In this document: one piece after another, positions 1-13,800 of the stretch
How the letters are laid out: every line of letters starts with the position of its first letter
Position numbering within the stretch: position 1 is the first letter of the stretch
From: Montifringilla adamsi
Taxonomy: Eukaryota; Chordata; Aves; Passeriformes; Passeridae
Direction of reading: 5' to 3'
Length of the DNA: 64,000 nt
Assembly (NCBI GenBank): GCA_017590115.1
Contig: JAGGNK010003335.1
Location: forward strand, 4,712,001 to 4,776,000
Position numbers and translations under genes: made by a program
The notes under the pieces: model-generated
What the model was told of the DNA's origin: nothing
The model's input: the letters and a program-made list of their open reading frames with translations, nothing else
Database searches by the model: none

Positions 1-3000
1 TTTGCATAAATATAACTCAAAATTACTTCAAAGACTTGATATTCATTATGTTGCCTTCACAGAACGTACACCCATCAAAGCTGACAGAACTATCCTGGTT
101 CACAACTGGAGGAATTGAGGAAGAAGTTGACATTTTGATTCAATCTTTAATGTGCAAATTACCTTTCACGTATACAAAGTGTACTGGCACTCAGGCAGAA
201 GACAAACATGTAATAAATCAGCTTACTTTTTTTTCGGCTCTTACTCACAGTGGAATCCCCAAAATTCATTTTATTTTATCTTTTTCCCACTCTTCAGCTT
301 CTTCTCTTCCATTTTCCTTCCTCCTCTTCAATCAGCACAGGTTTGCATTTCTCGTTTTCTAGTCTTCATCACTCCACTTTGTCGTCTACAATGGAAAGGC
401 AGACAGACAGACAGCAGGGACAGAGACACTGCCGGCCCAAGGTAACCTCCTCAGACTCCCACACACTGCAGGATCTGAATCTCTCTCAAAAACATTTTAA
501 CTTTATAAAGGGAAGGGAATCAGAACTCATTTGCATATGGGTTCATTCCATCTCTTCAGCTCACATGTTTATAGCTCTGGAAAGTCCCTTTCTGATTCCC
601 TGGCTGATAAGGAGTCAGGAAGGTAACACAGCTCAGGAGAGGTGAGACCTGTTCTGCTGACCTTGCAGGAGGGGCACACTGAAGCGCTCCATTCACTGTG
701 CTGGGAGGGCTCAGCTGGGAGGTTTGGGTGCTGCTTATCCTGTAGATTTCAAGGCTCAGACCATGCATGCAGAGTTAAGACTCGAGGCAGAGAAACCCCC
801 ACTCTTGCGCAGGAGGAAGCTCTGGTCAGGCGCTCGATACTTCGGCTTCCTGTCTGTACACTACGCGGTCTCATCTGGGGAAATCCTGAAAACATTATCA
901 GATGCCTGATAAGCTCTTTAGCTTTCAAGTACATAGTGATTCAGTTTCGGTCAAAACCTCATTTGAATACAGTTTTAAAGTCTAAATAAAAAGTGAGACC
1001 CTAAAGGAGAAGACATTAGACTTGCAGCCTAACATCTGTGGCATCCAAAACCATGTAGCTGATGTTTGATACCAGCATAAACAAATCTACATTTCCATAT
1101 CTGCACCAAGATGGTCAGGGCATGTGTTCAGCTTATTAAAAAGAAGGGGAATGAGCTGTCTGGTTAATTAACGCTTTTATTTATCCACAAACACAGCAGA
1201 AGCAGCAGCATGGATTGCTTACTCCATTCCAACATTGTTCGCCATTGACATGAGGCAGATTGTTTCTGAGAGAGAAAAGTTGCTTATAACTCTGATGCCT
1301 AACCCTCCCATGGGCTTTTCTGGCAAAGCTGGCAAGTGACAAGAATTGTTTTTTTCCATGTAGACTCCAATTTGCCAGGCATCAGACAGATTTTTTCCAA
1401 ACCCTGTTCACAGACTCAGAACAGGTTGACAGCATTAAACCCTGTGGATTTAGTCCTAGAAGAGGAAACATCCACCACCTCCAACATTTTCCAGTTCAGA
1501 TGGGTATTTTGTGAGGACTCACCCACAGGAAACCACACCCTCTCCACTGGTTGTCTTCATCCCAGTCAGGCCAGGGGAGTTTTCTAGGATACATTCCAGG
1601 AGGTTCTCCTTCACACACAACTTCTGAAGACAAAGAAATGCACTACATCTATGAGTCTGGAAGCAGCTAGGAGCATTTTCCCATATATTGCATGTCTGCA
1701 AGCAGAGAGAGCACACTCCCAGCACAGAAAACCTCTATCAAACACGCTCCATGACAGCTTTGATGTTTTCTGCTGCACTTGCCCCAAGGGTTACCACAAA
1801 AGCATGCACATGTATTTATCAGCTACCTCGGAGAAGAGGAAAATTTTAAAGATATTTATTGTTAATAACCACAATAAAAATTAACCACAATTAACAATAA
1901 AGATATTTATTGTTAATTCCTCTTAGTGAGTACAGAAGTTCAGGCTGCCCATACTCAGGGCAGAGATATGTACCATCTTTTGTTTCATCCCAAAATCTGG
2001 TTTACAGATCTTCAACTAGGCTAATACACAGGTTACAGTTCACTAGAGCAGAGGTTTCAGACACAAAACCACTCACCATTTTTAATACCCACATCAAAAT
2101 CCCAAAAGCATGTGAAACTGGGATTTTGCTTTTCAGCAGCACGAGAGATCGGATGGGCTAAAAAATTATCATTGAGCTCTCAGATGCTGCCCTGGGTCAC
2201 ATTTGTGCACAGAGAAACCAAGGCTCTAGTAAGACTTATCAATAAAGATGCTTAAATGGATTTGAATGAGTCATTGCACAGGAATAGAGGAACAGTGACA
2301 TCTCAGGTGTGGATTCATCTGTGTTTGCAGTGCTCACTTGTACAACTTTGAAAATGCCTCCTCACTCTAGTCTCGAATTTTAAAACTTCTTTGTAAAAGA
2401 CACTGAACTAAATTAATATATTCCCTGCTGAGCAGTATGTCCTTGCTGGTTCTTTCAGTAAAGCTAATTCGGGTTTCCTGTGTCCCAGAAGGTAGGTGTC
2501 ATTGTGTGCATGTGTCACAGCTGGATAACCTCAAGCAGAGAGCAGCTGAACAGAACCTAAGTCCCTGGGTGAAAGCAGCACTTCCCTCAGCCCTCGGCAC
2601 ATCCTCCAAGCAAAAGCAGGAAAGTGAACAGTAAAGCCAAAACATTCATAGAGGCCTTTAGAGGGCAAGGATGACAGGACAAGTTCTTCTCTTTGCTTGT
2701 GAAACAAATGCAGGGACCAACAGGAGGGCAAGGAAAAGAAAGTTAGTACAGAGTGGAAGAGACTGGCAGTATGCTGTGCACTGCTCCTGACAGCTGACAT
2801 CAGTCAGGACATTTATTATCATCTTAGCATCTCATCTGGAAAGTTTTGAAATTAATTTCTTTTTTGACAGGAACTCCAGATCTCAGCCTGAGTGGCTGGA
2901 ATCTCTTGAGGCAATATTGTGTTAAGCCAGACAAGATAGCACTACAGCCCTGAGTGCAGTACTCTCAGAATACATCCATGTACATCTCAGAATACAGACA

Positions 3001-6000
3001 TCACATACATGGTGATGCAGTGCATTTTAAGGACACTAAATCACAGCCCAGGTGCCAGAGCACCTGATAGTTCCAGCTTCTCTGCTCTCTTTACTGCTGT
3101 TCACTGTATTCCTTATCAACAGAAGAAGCTGTCTTCCTTCTTTCACTTGAGGGAGAAGGTCCTCCCAGAAAGGAGGAGGATCTCTCCCAAGGTAGTTAAA
3201 ATCTTTACAGAAGAATAAAACATGCAGGCATCAGAGATAAATCATGTCCTGTATATAAAATACCTTCCACAAAAATACAGCCTTCAGAAAGTAGACATAC
3301 AGTCATTTCATGCATGATTTCATAAATCTTTCATCCCTGCTTAGAGTATTTCTTTGTGACAGGCAGTGAGGTATGAGTTATGAATTCCAGCAGGAGCTGG
3401 AGCTTAGTCCCATTGAAAACTACAGAAAAATCCTCATTACTTTTGAAGAAACTGGAATTTCTTCTTCAATACTTTTAAAAGCAACTTTGACTTTGTTTCC
3501 CCTGAGAGGTTAGTTCTGTGGATCTTTTGCTATACAGAGCCTTATACACATACATATATTATTCTTTACTTTTGTGCATCTACTCGTCTGGTTTCTTTAG
3601 GCTGAATTGACTTACAAATTTTATGAGCTCTCCCTCTGATTTCTGTCTCATTGCTTTAATACCCAATACATTGAAGAGAGCTTGAGCTGACAGAGAAACT
3701 GAGGAAATGCTTTATAAATCATGCACCTTTCACAGAGCACTTGGCACATTTACAAAAGCTATGGTCATATCACAAGCCAGGTAGGATTTGATTAGCCATT
3801 TCACTGCCCACTGTGACAGGCATATAAATTAGGACACCATGCTCCTACCTCTTATGCAAGCATTGAAGAGCTGTCAGGCATGCCTGGGTAGCAGAAAGGA
3901 GAGGGGATGGTAGAAATAGCTCTTCTGTGTGCTCCTGATGACCTGTGCAGCCTCCAGAAGCCAGAGCTCTGCTCACGGACAGGGCTCACAAAAGAGGGAA
4001 GAACATGCCAAGACAGGAGAGCTGCAGCACCCTCCATGACATGTTTTTCTAAACTGGGAAATGTTCCCAGTAGGAAATGCCTGCAGAGATTCATACAGAG
4101 GCATTAACCTTCCCCCTAGAGCCTGTTTGTGTACATGAGTGCATGTACATGCACATATTTCTTATCCTAAAAGATTTTTGCTCCACAGTGGTACAGAGGG
4201 CTGGGGTGGTGCCAGAACAGCTCACAGCCCCTGCAGCTTTGCTCTGTGTCCCTCCTGACAGCCAGATTGCTTGTCCCCGTGCCTTAAAACCTGTCAGAGT
4301 TGTTCTACTCAGGTTTGTCATTCCCTTAATTATTTTCCTGTAACTGGCTTTAACATCTGTGAAAACAAGAGTCTGAGAGCCAGTGCAACACAGTCAGACC
4401 CCACACAAACCACAGTGCACCCAGAGATCTGCTCCCACACCTGCATCCTGGCCCCCATCTCCTCTCATGCTTCCCTCCCTGGCACAAGTCCTCAGGCTGC
4501 CTGCACCCTGTCCTTGAGACAAACAGTGCTCCCTGAGATGAATGCAGCATTTCAACAGGTAAAAATATTCCCCTGTCAGCCAGCTCAAGCAAAAAGAAAA
4601 TGATGCAAAGTAGCACCAGGCAGCCCAGTACAATTTCTCTCACAAGCTTCAGAAACGGCTTCACTTTGCAGTCAGAAGTCAGAAAACAGGAAGGTTTCAA
4701 ATGAGTTACTAAGGCAGGAAGTGAGTCAGCCTGAGCAAGAGGGACAGCAAACAGCAAGCCCTTCCACCACAGACAGCCAGGCACAGACAGGGAGCCAGGC
4801 ACCCAGAACCAGAGTGAGCAGCCTGAGAGCAGAACACATCAGCAGGGCAGGGACAGAGAGGAAAAGAGACTCCTCTTCTCCAACCACAGCCCAGAGGGAA
4901 GATTTTATCCATCCAGAGGACTGGCTGCTGATCAGTCTTCCTTCTCCTTGCAGCCCTAACCACCATCCCCTCCCACCCCTGCCCAGGCACACCAAGCCCT
5001 CCTCTGCTCAGGAGCAGCTGAAGGGAGTCCTCCAGAACAGCTCAGCTGTGAGTGGGATTGCAAGGCCCCCCAAGCATCAGAAATCTGAATCCTGGCCTCT
5101 CACACACTCATTTAGGTACTTTCTGTTGGAAATAGAAACACCAACACTTCCTCCTCAGCTGCCATCCCACTCTGCCTGCATTTCACACGAGACAAAATTG
5201 CTCTGGAAATGGTCCCATCAGCCTTCACAGGATAAGGAGGCCTAGGAGCATCTTAGTTTAGGGGTAGAGAGGACTCCAGCTACTTGCCTAGAAACAGATG
5301 TTCATCAGAGAATCATCTGCAGCAAACAGAAGAACCATAAGCCACCAGTGCCACCCCAGCTCAGCAGCATATTATGGCACGAGTTCTGAGGATCTACATT
5401 TTGGGGATAGGTACTAAAGAGATCCCAGTCCTCTTTTAGGTGAACCTTCAGGCACAAAAATTACATCTAAAAATAGAACCTAGGGAGGGAAGTCACACAG
5501 GCAGAGTTAAAAATGAAACTCTATATACTTGACAGTATTCCCCATCACATAAAAATGTTGCACTCCTGGATGCAATGCCAGGAGCAACACTTGGGCCTTA
5601 AGCCTGGACAGTCACACAAGCACTGAATCCCCACCAACTTTTGCAGATTCCAAAACTGGGTAGAATACTTAAAGGATTACCTGTTCCACAGGTGATGCAC
5701 CTGATTCCTATGTGTTGTCCACTGTTTCAAACCTGTTGTTCAAGATATTAGGAGGACAAATGATGTTTTGCTCTCTGTATTAATCAGAAAACTAGGATGC
5801 TAATTCCAACTGAAAAAAAAAAAAAAAAATCTGGAGAATGACAGACAGAATTGGCTGGGTTCCAGCAATAGAAAAGGCCCTTGCCTACAGAAGCTAATAA
5901 TCTTCTGAGAAGCATCAAATCACTGTAGCAAAAGACTTAAGAATCACAGCAGAGTCACACACACCATGTGGGGGAACCAAGACACAACTGAAGAATAAGA

Positions 6001-7262
6001 TGAGCTCCCACAACAGCAACTAGATCTCAATGCAAAGTATTTCCAGATCCTTCCTAGTTTCAAAAGAAACTCGGACTAAGGCATGGGAAGCTATGCACAG
6101 AAGAAAATACTTCAGAAGAAGGTTTTTAATCCCTGAAAGAAGCTGCTGAGAACTTGTTATTTGAACAAAAAAATGTCTGGAGCAAGGCTGGGTAGAAGGT
6201 AAAAAGCAAAATCCAGAACCTAGTTGCAACTTGCAAGTTTTGAATATCATCCAGTGCAATAATCATTCTTAGAAAAGTGCTGTGCTGTTGGAATAAATTT
6301 TTCCACAGGAATGTTCCCATTCTCATTTTCATTTTGGCTTTTTTTTCTCACACATGCTTTGAGAGGTCAGCACACTCTTGGAACCATGAGGCACTGCATT
6401 CACAAACTGCTTTACATAGCAAGGTTTTTTTAAGTCAGCTTTGGAATTAGTAGTCTTGGTTTCATAATAAGGGGACTCAGTTAACTGACAATTTTAAATA
6501 CCTTTAAAAATGTATAAGCTCCTTCACAAAATCCAGAAGAAACGTAATAGGCTCTATTCCCAGCAAAGGAACTAATCAAAGCTGCTAGAAACAGCTCTCA
6601 AAGGTTGTGTATTATTTAAGAAGGAATATGATGGACAAGGACTATACAACACCTAAACAGCCTCAGGAAGAAAACAGTACAGACAAAACTTTCAAACTGA
6701 GAAGAAGCTCAGAGAAAAGAGCTGTTTGCTACTGGATATGTTTAGGTGAACAGAATTTGATACATTCCCTGAAAATAAGCAGAATCCGTCAGAGAGGATC
6801 ACAACTTATTTCTGCTGCCTGAAGTTTCCACAAGTAGCAGGTACAGAAACCCACTTGTGGTTAATTGTATTTTTAACAGGAGATTGCTATCATGCTGAAT
6901 GAAGTGCAAAATCCTCTGAACTAATACATCCAGCAGCACCTTACATTTGATTAAAGAACAAGACAACAGGTTAGTTAAACATGATGTTAATTTATTGATT
7001 CTTGAAGCTGGAATGACTTTGGTCACCTGGCTTACAGAAAACTGAAGCCAAATAATAGCTGATTCATGCTCGATTTTCTCTTGTTTTTGTTCTCATTCCA
7101 AAACTGAGTCATAGAGACGTTGAAGAACCTGCGCTGGAACAACAGCCAAAGAAAACACCCCTATTTCGGAATCAGATGTTCCCAGATGGGGACATTCCGG
7201 CACAGACGGTGCCTGTGCCTGCTGCGACCTGCCCTGAGCACAGCCTGTAGCTCTCACACACG
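1..7262. other. Intergenic, no gene recognised
   Basis: This is AT-rich non-coding sequence without recognisable exons on either strand. It contains a 12-bp inverted repeat at 1855-1901 and an A-run at about 5812-5829. The longest open frame (4721-5245, plus) shows no known domain and is treated as chance. In human, the MIR146A host gene lies beyond the 3' end of PTTG1, so an orthologue would be expected on this side on the minus strand. The mature miR-146a sequence was looked for by eye and not found. Confidence 0.6.
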
Positions 7263-7339
7263 ATGGCTCAGCAGCACACGGAGCCAGCTCCGTGTCCGTG
7301 CCTAGCACAGCGGCTCAGCCTGCTCCTCAGCCCCGCAGG

Positions 7340-7460
7340 CACCTCTGACACACGGACTGCTCACAGCCCAGGCCACCTGGCACCTCTGACCGGGACTGCT
7401 CACACCCCAGGCCACTTGGCACCTCTGACACAGGGACTGCTCACACCCCAGGCCACTTCG
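7340..7460. repeat. Three-copy tandem repeat, 39-41 bp unit
   Basis: Units start at 7340, 7381 and 7420. Each begins CACCTCTGAC and carries GGACTGCTCACA followed by CCCAGGCCAC. The copies differ by a few substitutions and a 2-bp indel. This is a short minisatellite in a GC-rich intergenic stretch, with no sign of coding use. Confidence 0.85.
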
Positions 7461-7899
7461 GAAGGGAGACTGGCCATGATATCCACCCACCCCACAGGCT
7501 GGGAGAGCTGCGTGCTTGCCCTGCCGAGCTGAGGGCTGCCAGGGCCCTGCAGCCGGGGTTGCCCTCTAACAGTCCCAGGAACATCCCCTGCTGCAGGGCC
7601 AGGCACACATTTGGGCTGTGTCTCTGCGGACAGCCCACCAGAGAGGAAAGAAGGGGAAGATTTGCACTGCATGCCCCCAGCTCAGCCCGACCCGCTGCAC
7701 TGAGGGACGGCTCATCTCTCCCCCTTCTCAAGGGGACATGCACACTGCAGCAGAAAACACTCCGGGAAAAGTGAATATTTTCAGGGGTTTTTCCTAAAAC
7801 CCACTCACATCCAGCAGATGACTATTTAGAGAAGACTAATACAGTATCTTGCTTAGATGTCAGAAGAAATTTGAGCAGCAGTGGAGAGAAAAGTAAAGT

Positions 7900-8450
7900 A
7901 ACAAACGGGGAAAGGCCCCCTCCGTGGCTGGGCAGCCATCGCCCTGGCCCCGCTCCGAGGGAAAGTTCTGCTTGCGTTTTGAAGAAAGGCTCAGGCTTTG
8001 CCTTGCGGGAAGACAAGGCTGTGCACCCCGCATCAAGGAGGGCTCTGTGTATCGCTGGGATGCGTGGTACACACGGACTACTGCGGCCCCAGAAAGAGGC
8101 GGCTTGATGCTGCTGCAGCGTCCGCGGCTACCAACCCCGCCCGCCGCCGTGCCCCAGCCCCGGCCGGCACCGCGGGGCTTCCCCTTATCCCCGGCGGGCA
8201 GCGCGGGGCTGCTCCGTGCCTCCGGTCCCAGCGGCACCGCGGGGCCCCCCCTTATCCCCGGCCCGCCGCAGCCGGAGCTCCCTGTTGCTCCGCTCGCAGT
8301 CACGGCTGCTGCGGCCACACAACACCGGCGGCCAGGGTCTCATCATCCCCCCCGCCACCTACGGGTCCCAGGGCTCGGTACGGGGCGCTCCCTCCTAACA
8401 AGAGGAGGAAAAGGCTCCAGGAAAGGGGCAGCAGTACTGCTTAGCTATAC
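7900..8450. promoter_or_regulatory. GC-rich, CpG-dense block, possible promoter downstream of PTTG1
   Basis: CpG density rises sharply at about 8110-8400, far above the flanking DNA. An internal near-duplication (GGCACCGCGGGG, then CCCCTTATCCCCGGC) occurs near 8167 and 8232. GGGGCTTCCC at 8174-8183 fits the kappaB consensus GGGRNYYYCC exactly, and a second fit falls in the duplicate near 8240. The position, 2.4 kb past the 3' end of PTTG1, is where the MIR146A host gene would start if human gene order holds. That gene is NF-kappaB driven in mammals. No transcript structure can be read from the sequence. Confidence 0.4.
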
Positions 8451-10835
8451 TCACGCTGCAGGGACTTTGTGCGGCAATAAACCAGAAATAGTGTGTTCTG
8501 GGGCACATTAACCGTTTTAAGAGCTATGAAGTTTGTGTGGAAGAAGCCATGGCTTTTGTGTGGAAGTTACGAGATTCATGGCTTTGCTAACCCTAGAGAG
8601 ACCAATTGCCTCCAGGCTTCTCATTCCTGTTATTTTTAAACAACGGAAGATAAAAAGTGCTCGACTGATGGACTGCTCCCTGGAGTCACAGGGTAAGGGC
8701 ACTCTGAATTCCTCAGTGCCCACTCGTATCCTCCATTTCCCATTAACGAGGCGATGAAGTCATTACAGGCACCTACACGGTGTGCAAGGTACCAAAGGCA
8801 TGCAGCACCACAGCAGCGCTTTCAGGCTGCAGGAGGAGAAGCTCCAACAAGGCTGCATGGTGCCACCCACTGCCAGAACTCTGCACACAGAATGGAGTAT
8901 CTGATGTGCACTGAAGTAACTTTACTGAGCCTGCTAAGAGATTTTTTTCATGTGCATCTCCAAAGTCTCCTTACAGAAGTTCAGGTAAGGGCTTCAAGTG
9001 ACTCTCACAGGCAGAACAGTTCTTTTGCAGAGTGATAACCCACTGAAAAGGTCCCTGCTCTGTGCATTTTGTTACAATCCTGAGCTCCCAATCATGTACC
9101 CATGAGGTCTATTAAAGGGTGCCACCACACAAGCATTCATTTTGATTACAGCCATGCATTTACAATCCCCAGTATCTCAGATCTTTGCAGGAAGCATAAA
9201 CTGATCAAGCAAGTAAACCCAAACATTAGAAGCAGTTTTTAGTAAAATCGCTGTTGTGGAGGAAAGTGCTCAAACAGCATTTTGAAATCAAGTTAGTATT
9301 CCTGACAATATCCCAAGAAAAATTATAACTTGGTAAGTATAAAGAGCTGTGTGTGTTATAGCAACATTAAAGCAGTCAAGGAAGCTGACTTTTTTAGTCA
9401 CCAGTAGAAGTCCATGTTAACACCTACCTGAAGCAATACAAAATTCCCAGTGCTCCTGTGCCAGCATTTCATGGGCTGGCATGGAGAAGGCTTGCAGCTC
9501 TGAGGCCATCACTTCACATTTTCCAAAGAGAAGACAGTACCTTGTGACTGGGAACTCTTGGGAGTCACCAAGAGCAGGAAACTCCACCCACAGATGGAGT
9601 CTCACCACAGCTTTGTCCCAGAAATTCTCAGGAATGTGCATTTCCCTTTAATCTCAGAGTAGTCAGAGTTGAAAAATAAATGAGGAAAATAAATGCCAGC
9701 TGAAACAAGTGGAACTTTCTAATGAATGTTTACAAAATTAAGCTTCATAAAAGCAAAAGCTTTGACCTGCATTAGACAGAAATCCTAATGAGAGCAAAAA
9801 GCCTGAGATGAGGTTCACTGTAGCAAAGAACTTCACTTAATCCTACCACTACAATTTTATCTTCTACACCACAGCAGCACTCATCCCTATGCAGACAGAC
9901 CACCAATGTTCCCAAACCTGACTCACCCCATCTTTCTGCACACCCATTCCTCCAGCCCTACAAATAACGAGTATTTAAGCTCCAAGATTAAAGTCTATCA
10001 GTACCAAGAGGCCTGTGAATCTGAAATGGTTTAATTATCACCTTTGTAAACATTATGCTTGTTCAGTTTACTACAAAATTCTACAAGCATATTTTAAATG
10101 TTTTAATGTGCATGTATACACACATGTGGACATGGCCCAAAAGGCTCATTTGATTGTACAAAGCAATCTAGGTTCTTGAACATAGTGAATATTTCAAAGT
10201 AACAAAAAATCTTACTTCACCCTGATAAACTTCCGTAACACATATGAGGTACTGTTTCTCTCCCAGTGAGGTGTCTGTACATACAAAAAGCTACTACCTA
10301 AATTTATGTTAATGTCATTTCCATACTGTGTCTCACACCACTGCTCTCTGGAGCCTCACACACCAATGTGTTTTCACCTGTGTGGCTGCCTACCAAGAGG
10401 CCATGTGATGGCACTGTGTAACCACATTCAGTGCCTTAGTTATAGGCATTTTTCTGTGAAAAGTGGTCTACAGCTGCATAAGAACCCAACATACACCACT
10501 TACCCACTGTGAAGAGCAAACAGGTTCAAAGGGAAAATACCATAAGAATACCAGCTCTAGTGTTTACACTAGATACAGAAATTGGTTCAAACCCTTGCAT
10601 GCTTAATGGATCAAGTTAGGTTGAAATCCTGACCTCAATGCCTATCATACACACTCCAACCAGCAGGTACCAACTCCTAGATATGGACAACAGTGTATTA
10701 TTGCCTTGCTTAGGAGCTTATCCAGGCTCTGCTTTACCTGCTTGTCAGATTACCTCCTCCTCAAAGCTCTGTTTTGCTACCTACATCTTGGGGACACTGA
10801 AAAAGTAGTACACTAGCACATAGGTTAAACTAGCC
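8451..10835. other. Intergenic, no gene recognised
   Basis: AT-rich sequence between the CpG-rich block and the PTTG1 polyadenylation signal. Open frames are short and without recognisable content on both strands. No mobile element was identified. Confidence 0.6.
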
Positions 10836-10841
10836 TTTATT
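10836..10841 (-). terminator. PTTG1: PTTG1 polyadenylation signal AATAAA
   Basis: The minus strand reads AATAAA here, 53 bp past the PTTG1 stop codon. This implies a very short 3' UTR, with cleavage expected about 15-25 bp further downstream. Short securin 3' UTRs are usual. Confidence 0.7.
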
Positions 10842-10893
10842 AAAATATAGAGCTATATGAAATTGGACCTCAAAAGAAACTTCAGAACACACA

Positions 10894-13800
10894 TTAAACA
10901 TCATAAATTGGAGGTGGCATGTCAATAATCTCATCCAGGGTAGCAAGGAAGTCAGCAGTTGATTGTAGCAAGTCTGAAAGTTAGAAATAAATCAAATCAG
11001 TTTCTCAAACTCAGAATGCACACAAACATAAGCTAGCTCCCAGCAGCTCAGCATAAACCTCTTGAATAAGCAAGGGAAATATTGCTTTCTTGTATAAGCC
11101 AATGCCACCTAACTGATCAGTTTGCCATGCACCACAAAAGATTGCTCAGTGTACTCCTTCCACTGGGTAGAGTTAATCTTCTTCACAGTGTTTGGTAGGG
11201 GCTGTGTTTTGGATTTGTGCTGGAAGCAGTGTTGAGAACTCTGGGATGGTTTAGTTGTGTGAGCACTGCTCAGCAACAGAGTTTCTGCTCCTCACCCCAC
11301 CAGTGAAGAGGAGACTGGGAGTGCTCAAGCATCTGGAAGGGAGCACAGCCAGGACAGCTGATCCCAACAGGCCCAGAGGTATCCTAGACCCTACAGTGTC
11401 AAGCTCAACAGACAAAGCTATCAGGAGAAGAAAGGAGAGCCATTTAGACTGATGGCACTTGTCTTCCCAAGCCACCATTACATGAGATGAAATCTGCTGT
11501 TGTGAGGATGCTAAACCCCTGCTTGCTGATAGGCACTGAATGAATTCCTTGTCTTGCTTTTCTTAAATGCATGGCTTTTGCTTTAGTTATCAAAACTGCT
11601 TTTATTTCAAAGCATGAGTTTTTTCACCTTTTCTCTTCTGATTTCTTTCCCATCCCACAGGAGAGGAGCAAGTTGTGTGGTGCTTGGTTGCAGCTGGGTT
11701 AAGCCACAAGTCAGTGACGCTACTCTGAGACAATTGCCTGAACTGGCAGCGTTGGCCAGGTACACTGAGCTTGGCTACACAGCAGAAGCTGCTTGATACT
11801 GGTGCACCGCTCTGGTAGCTCAGACAGCAGCAGCAATTCACTGCTGTAGCCAGCTGGCTTTTTGCCCTAACCACTGATGGGCACTGAACATCATGCAAAG
11901 CTTCCACTTACTGGATTCCCATGAAATCTCTTCAATCTTCACTGGTGAAGAAGCCATGTTCACACATCTGTCATATGTCCTTTCAAACACCATGAGGGGA
12001 ACACCACACAGGTTGATATTGCTTAGTTTGTGTTCTTCAGGAAGATCAAAACTCTCGAAGTCTGTTTGAGAAAGACTGTTAAGTGTGCAGTAGCCTGGGA
12101 AGCTGCAAACTTCTAGACTAAATTAAAGAGGAGCCAACCTACAACAACACAACAGTTTCCTCTTATGGGGTATTTACCTGCAGTTACACCTTTCAGTTGT
12201 CTATGAAATCCTACACACTAACCCTGATGAAAACACTAGACTCCCTAATAGCACTGCTAATGTAAAGCAGTTAGTAACTTCAGCAAGCAAAGCTTGTATG
12301 TTTCATCAACACAGCAGCCTTTGGACAGTAGTTTTCATACCCATCCACATGAAGAGGAAAGTTTAAGGACACACTTTGAAGGACTGAGAATATCTGAAAT
12401 GGGCTGGCCTAAGAACAGATTTAGAAGTTCCATCTTCAACTATGATATCCTAGAGCAGTAGGAATCTCTTCAGTTACAAATCTTGGCACACTCTTCTGTA
12501 TTCCTTTGAATAGTCTATCTATTAGTTATTATCCACTAGTCACTATTTAATTAACTAAGAAGGTAATACCTGGTTATTTGGAATGTGTTTCCTGGCACCA
12601 CAATAAGAGACTCAGAATAACACATCTGAGGCACAGCCATTACTGTTAGAAATATCACCTTATTCCTGTTTAAGTGTTTCAGAAGCAGCAAGCACCCTTG
12701 TGTTTCAGAAAGGATTCAGGAGAAATGCAATGCTGACTTGTGTGCCACAGTAGCTTGGACAAGTTCTTAGAACAATGTCACCACTCATTAAAAGTCTTAT
12801 TGTTAATTTTAATAATTACATCAACAAGTCTTACCTTGAGGATCCAAAGGAAACATATTTTCTATTTCTGGCCATTCTTCTTCAGCCACTGTATGACAGC
12901 TTTCTAATCCAGTCTTCTTGTTAGTCATAAAGAGAGGAAGTAACATAATTTGAGCTGCTGTAGAGTATTTGTAGTGGCTTTCTTGTGCTGTTCAGGTCTA
13001 CAGACGAGCATACCTGTCAGGCCTAAATTCTAATGCCTTCCAACACAAATAAGAAGATGGGCAAATGTTTCAGCTGAGTTTGTGTAGTGCAGTACTATGT
13101 GTGGTGGTAAGAGATGACTGCACTAGAACAGGTAACTCTTGAGGTGTGGATAAGACAAACTCAGACTATTTTCTCTAGAACCATCGACATGGTGCCCTGC
13201 TTTTAAGCTGGATAGTTACTTTTCTTCCTATCAATTCTTATAAACCCATGTTTGGATTCATGATGAAAGCAGCTCTTTCAGCTATTGCCAAGCAGTGTTT
13301 GCAGTCCAGGCCTTCTCTGCTTCTCACAAGCCCACCCCACAGGGAGGAGGCTGGGGGTGCACAGCCAGGACAGGTGATCCCAGCTGCCCAGAGGGATATC
13401 CCATATTGAGCATCCACAGCATCTCAGCAAGGAAAACTGGTGGGAGGCAGGGCTACCACTGCTCTGGGACTGGCAAGGCATTAGTCAACAGCTGGAAAAG
13501 AATTGGTTTTGTTTTTCTTTGAGGTTCTTAATAATTAAGTTACCTTAATCTCAGCCTATTATTTTTCTCACATTCACACTTCCAATTCTCACCCCCTATC
13601 CCATCAAAGAGGCAGTGATGAAAAGAGGGGGTGAGGGAGCACCTGTGTGGTGCTTAATTATATCACAATTAAGCCTCAAAGGCAGGTCAGTTATGGATTT
13701 CCCCTCCTTCCCAGCATAAGTGTGTTGTACTCACTTTGTTCACCATGCAAGGCTGATTTTTCTGTTTTAGCTTATCCATCTTGCTTGTGACTCCTTCAGT

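Noticed and set aside
4721..5245. 174-aa open frame, plus strand
   Set aside because: No recognisable domain, no splice or promoter context, and competing open frames on the other strand. Treated as chance in GC-richer sequence.
7860..8511. Open frames of 148-195 aa on both strands
   Set aside because: CpG-rich sequence with few stops; no conserved protein recognised.
1..10835. mir-146a hairpin
   Set aside because: Searched by eye for the mature sequence and its complement because of human gene order; the few TGAGAAC-like strings do not extend into the mature sequence.
11155..13670. A single provirus with paired LTRs
   Set aside because: Between the two LTR-like pieces lie securin exons and no gag, pol or env-like sequence; the copies are also unequally truncated.
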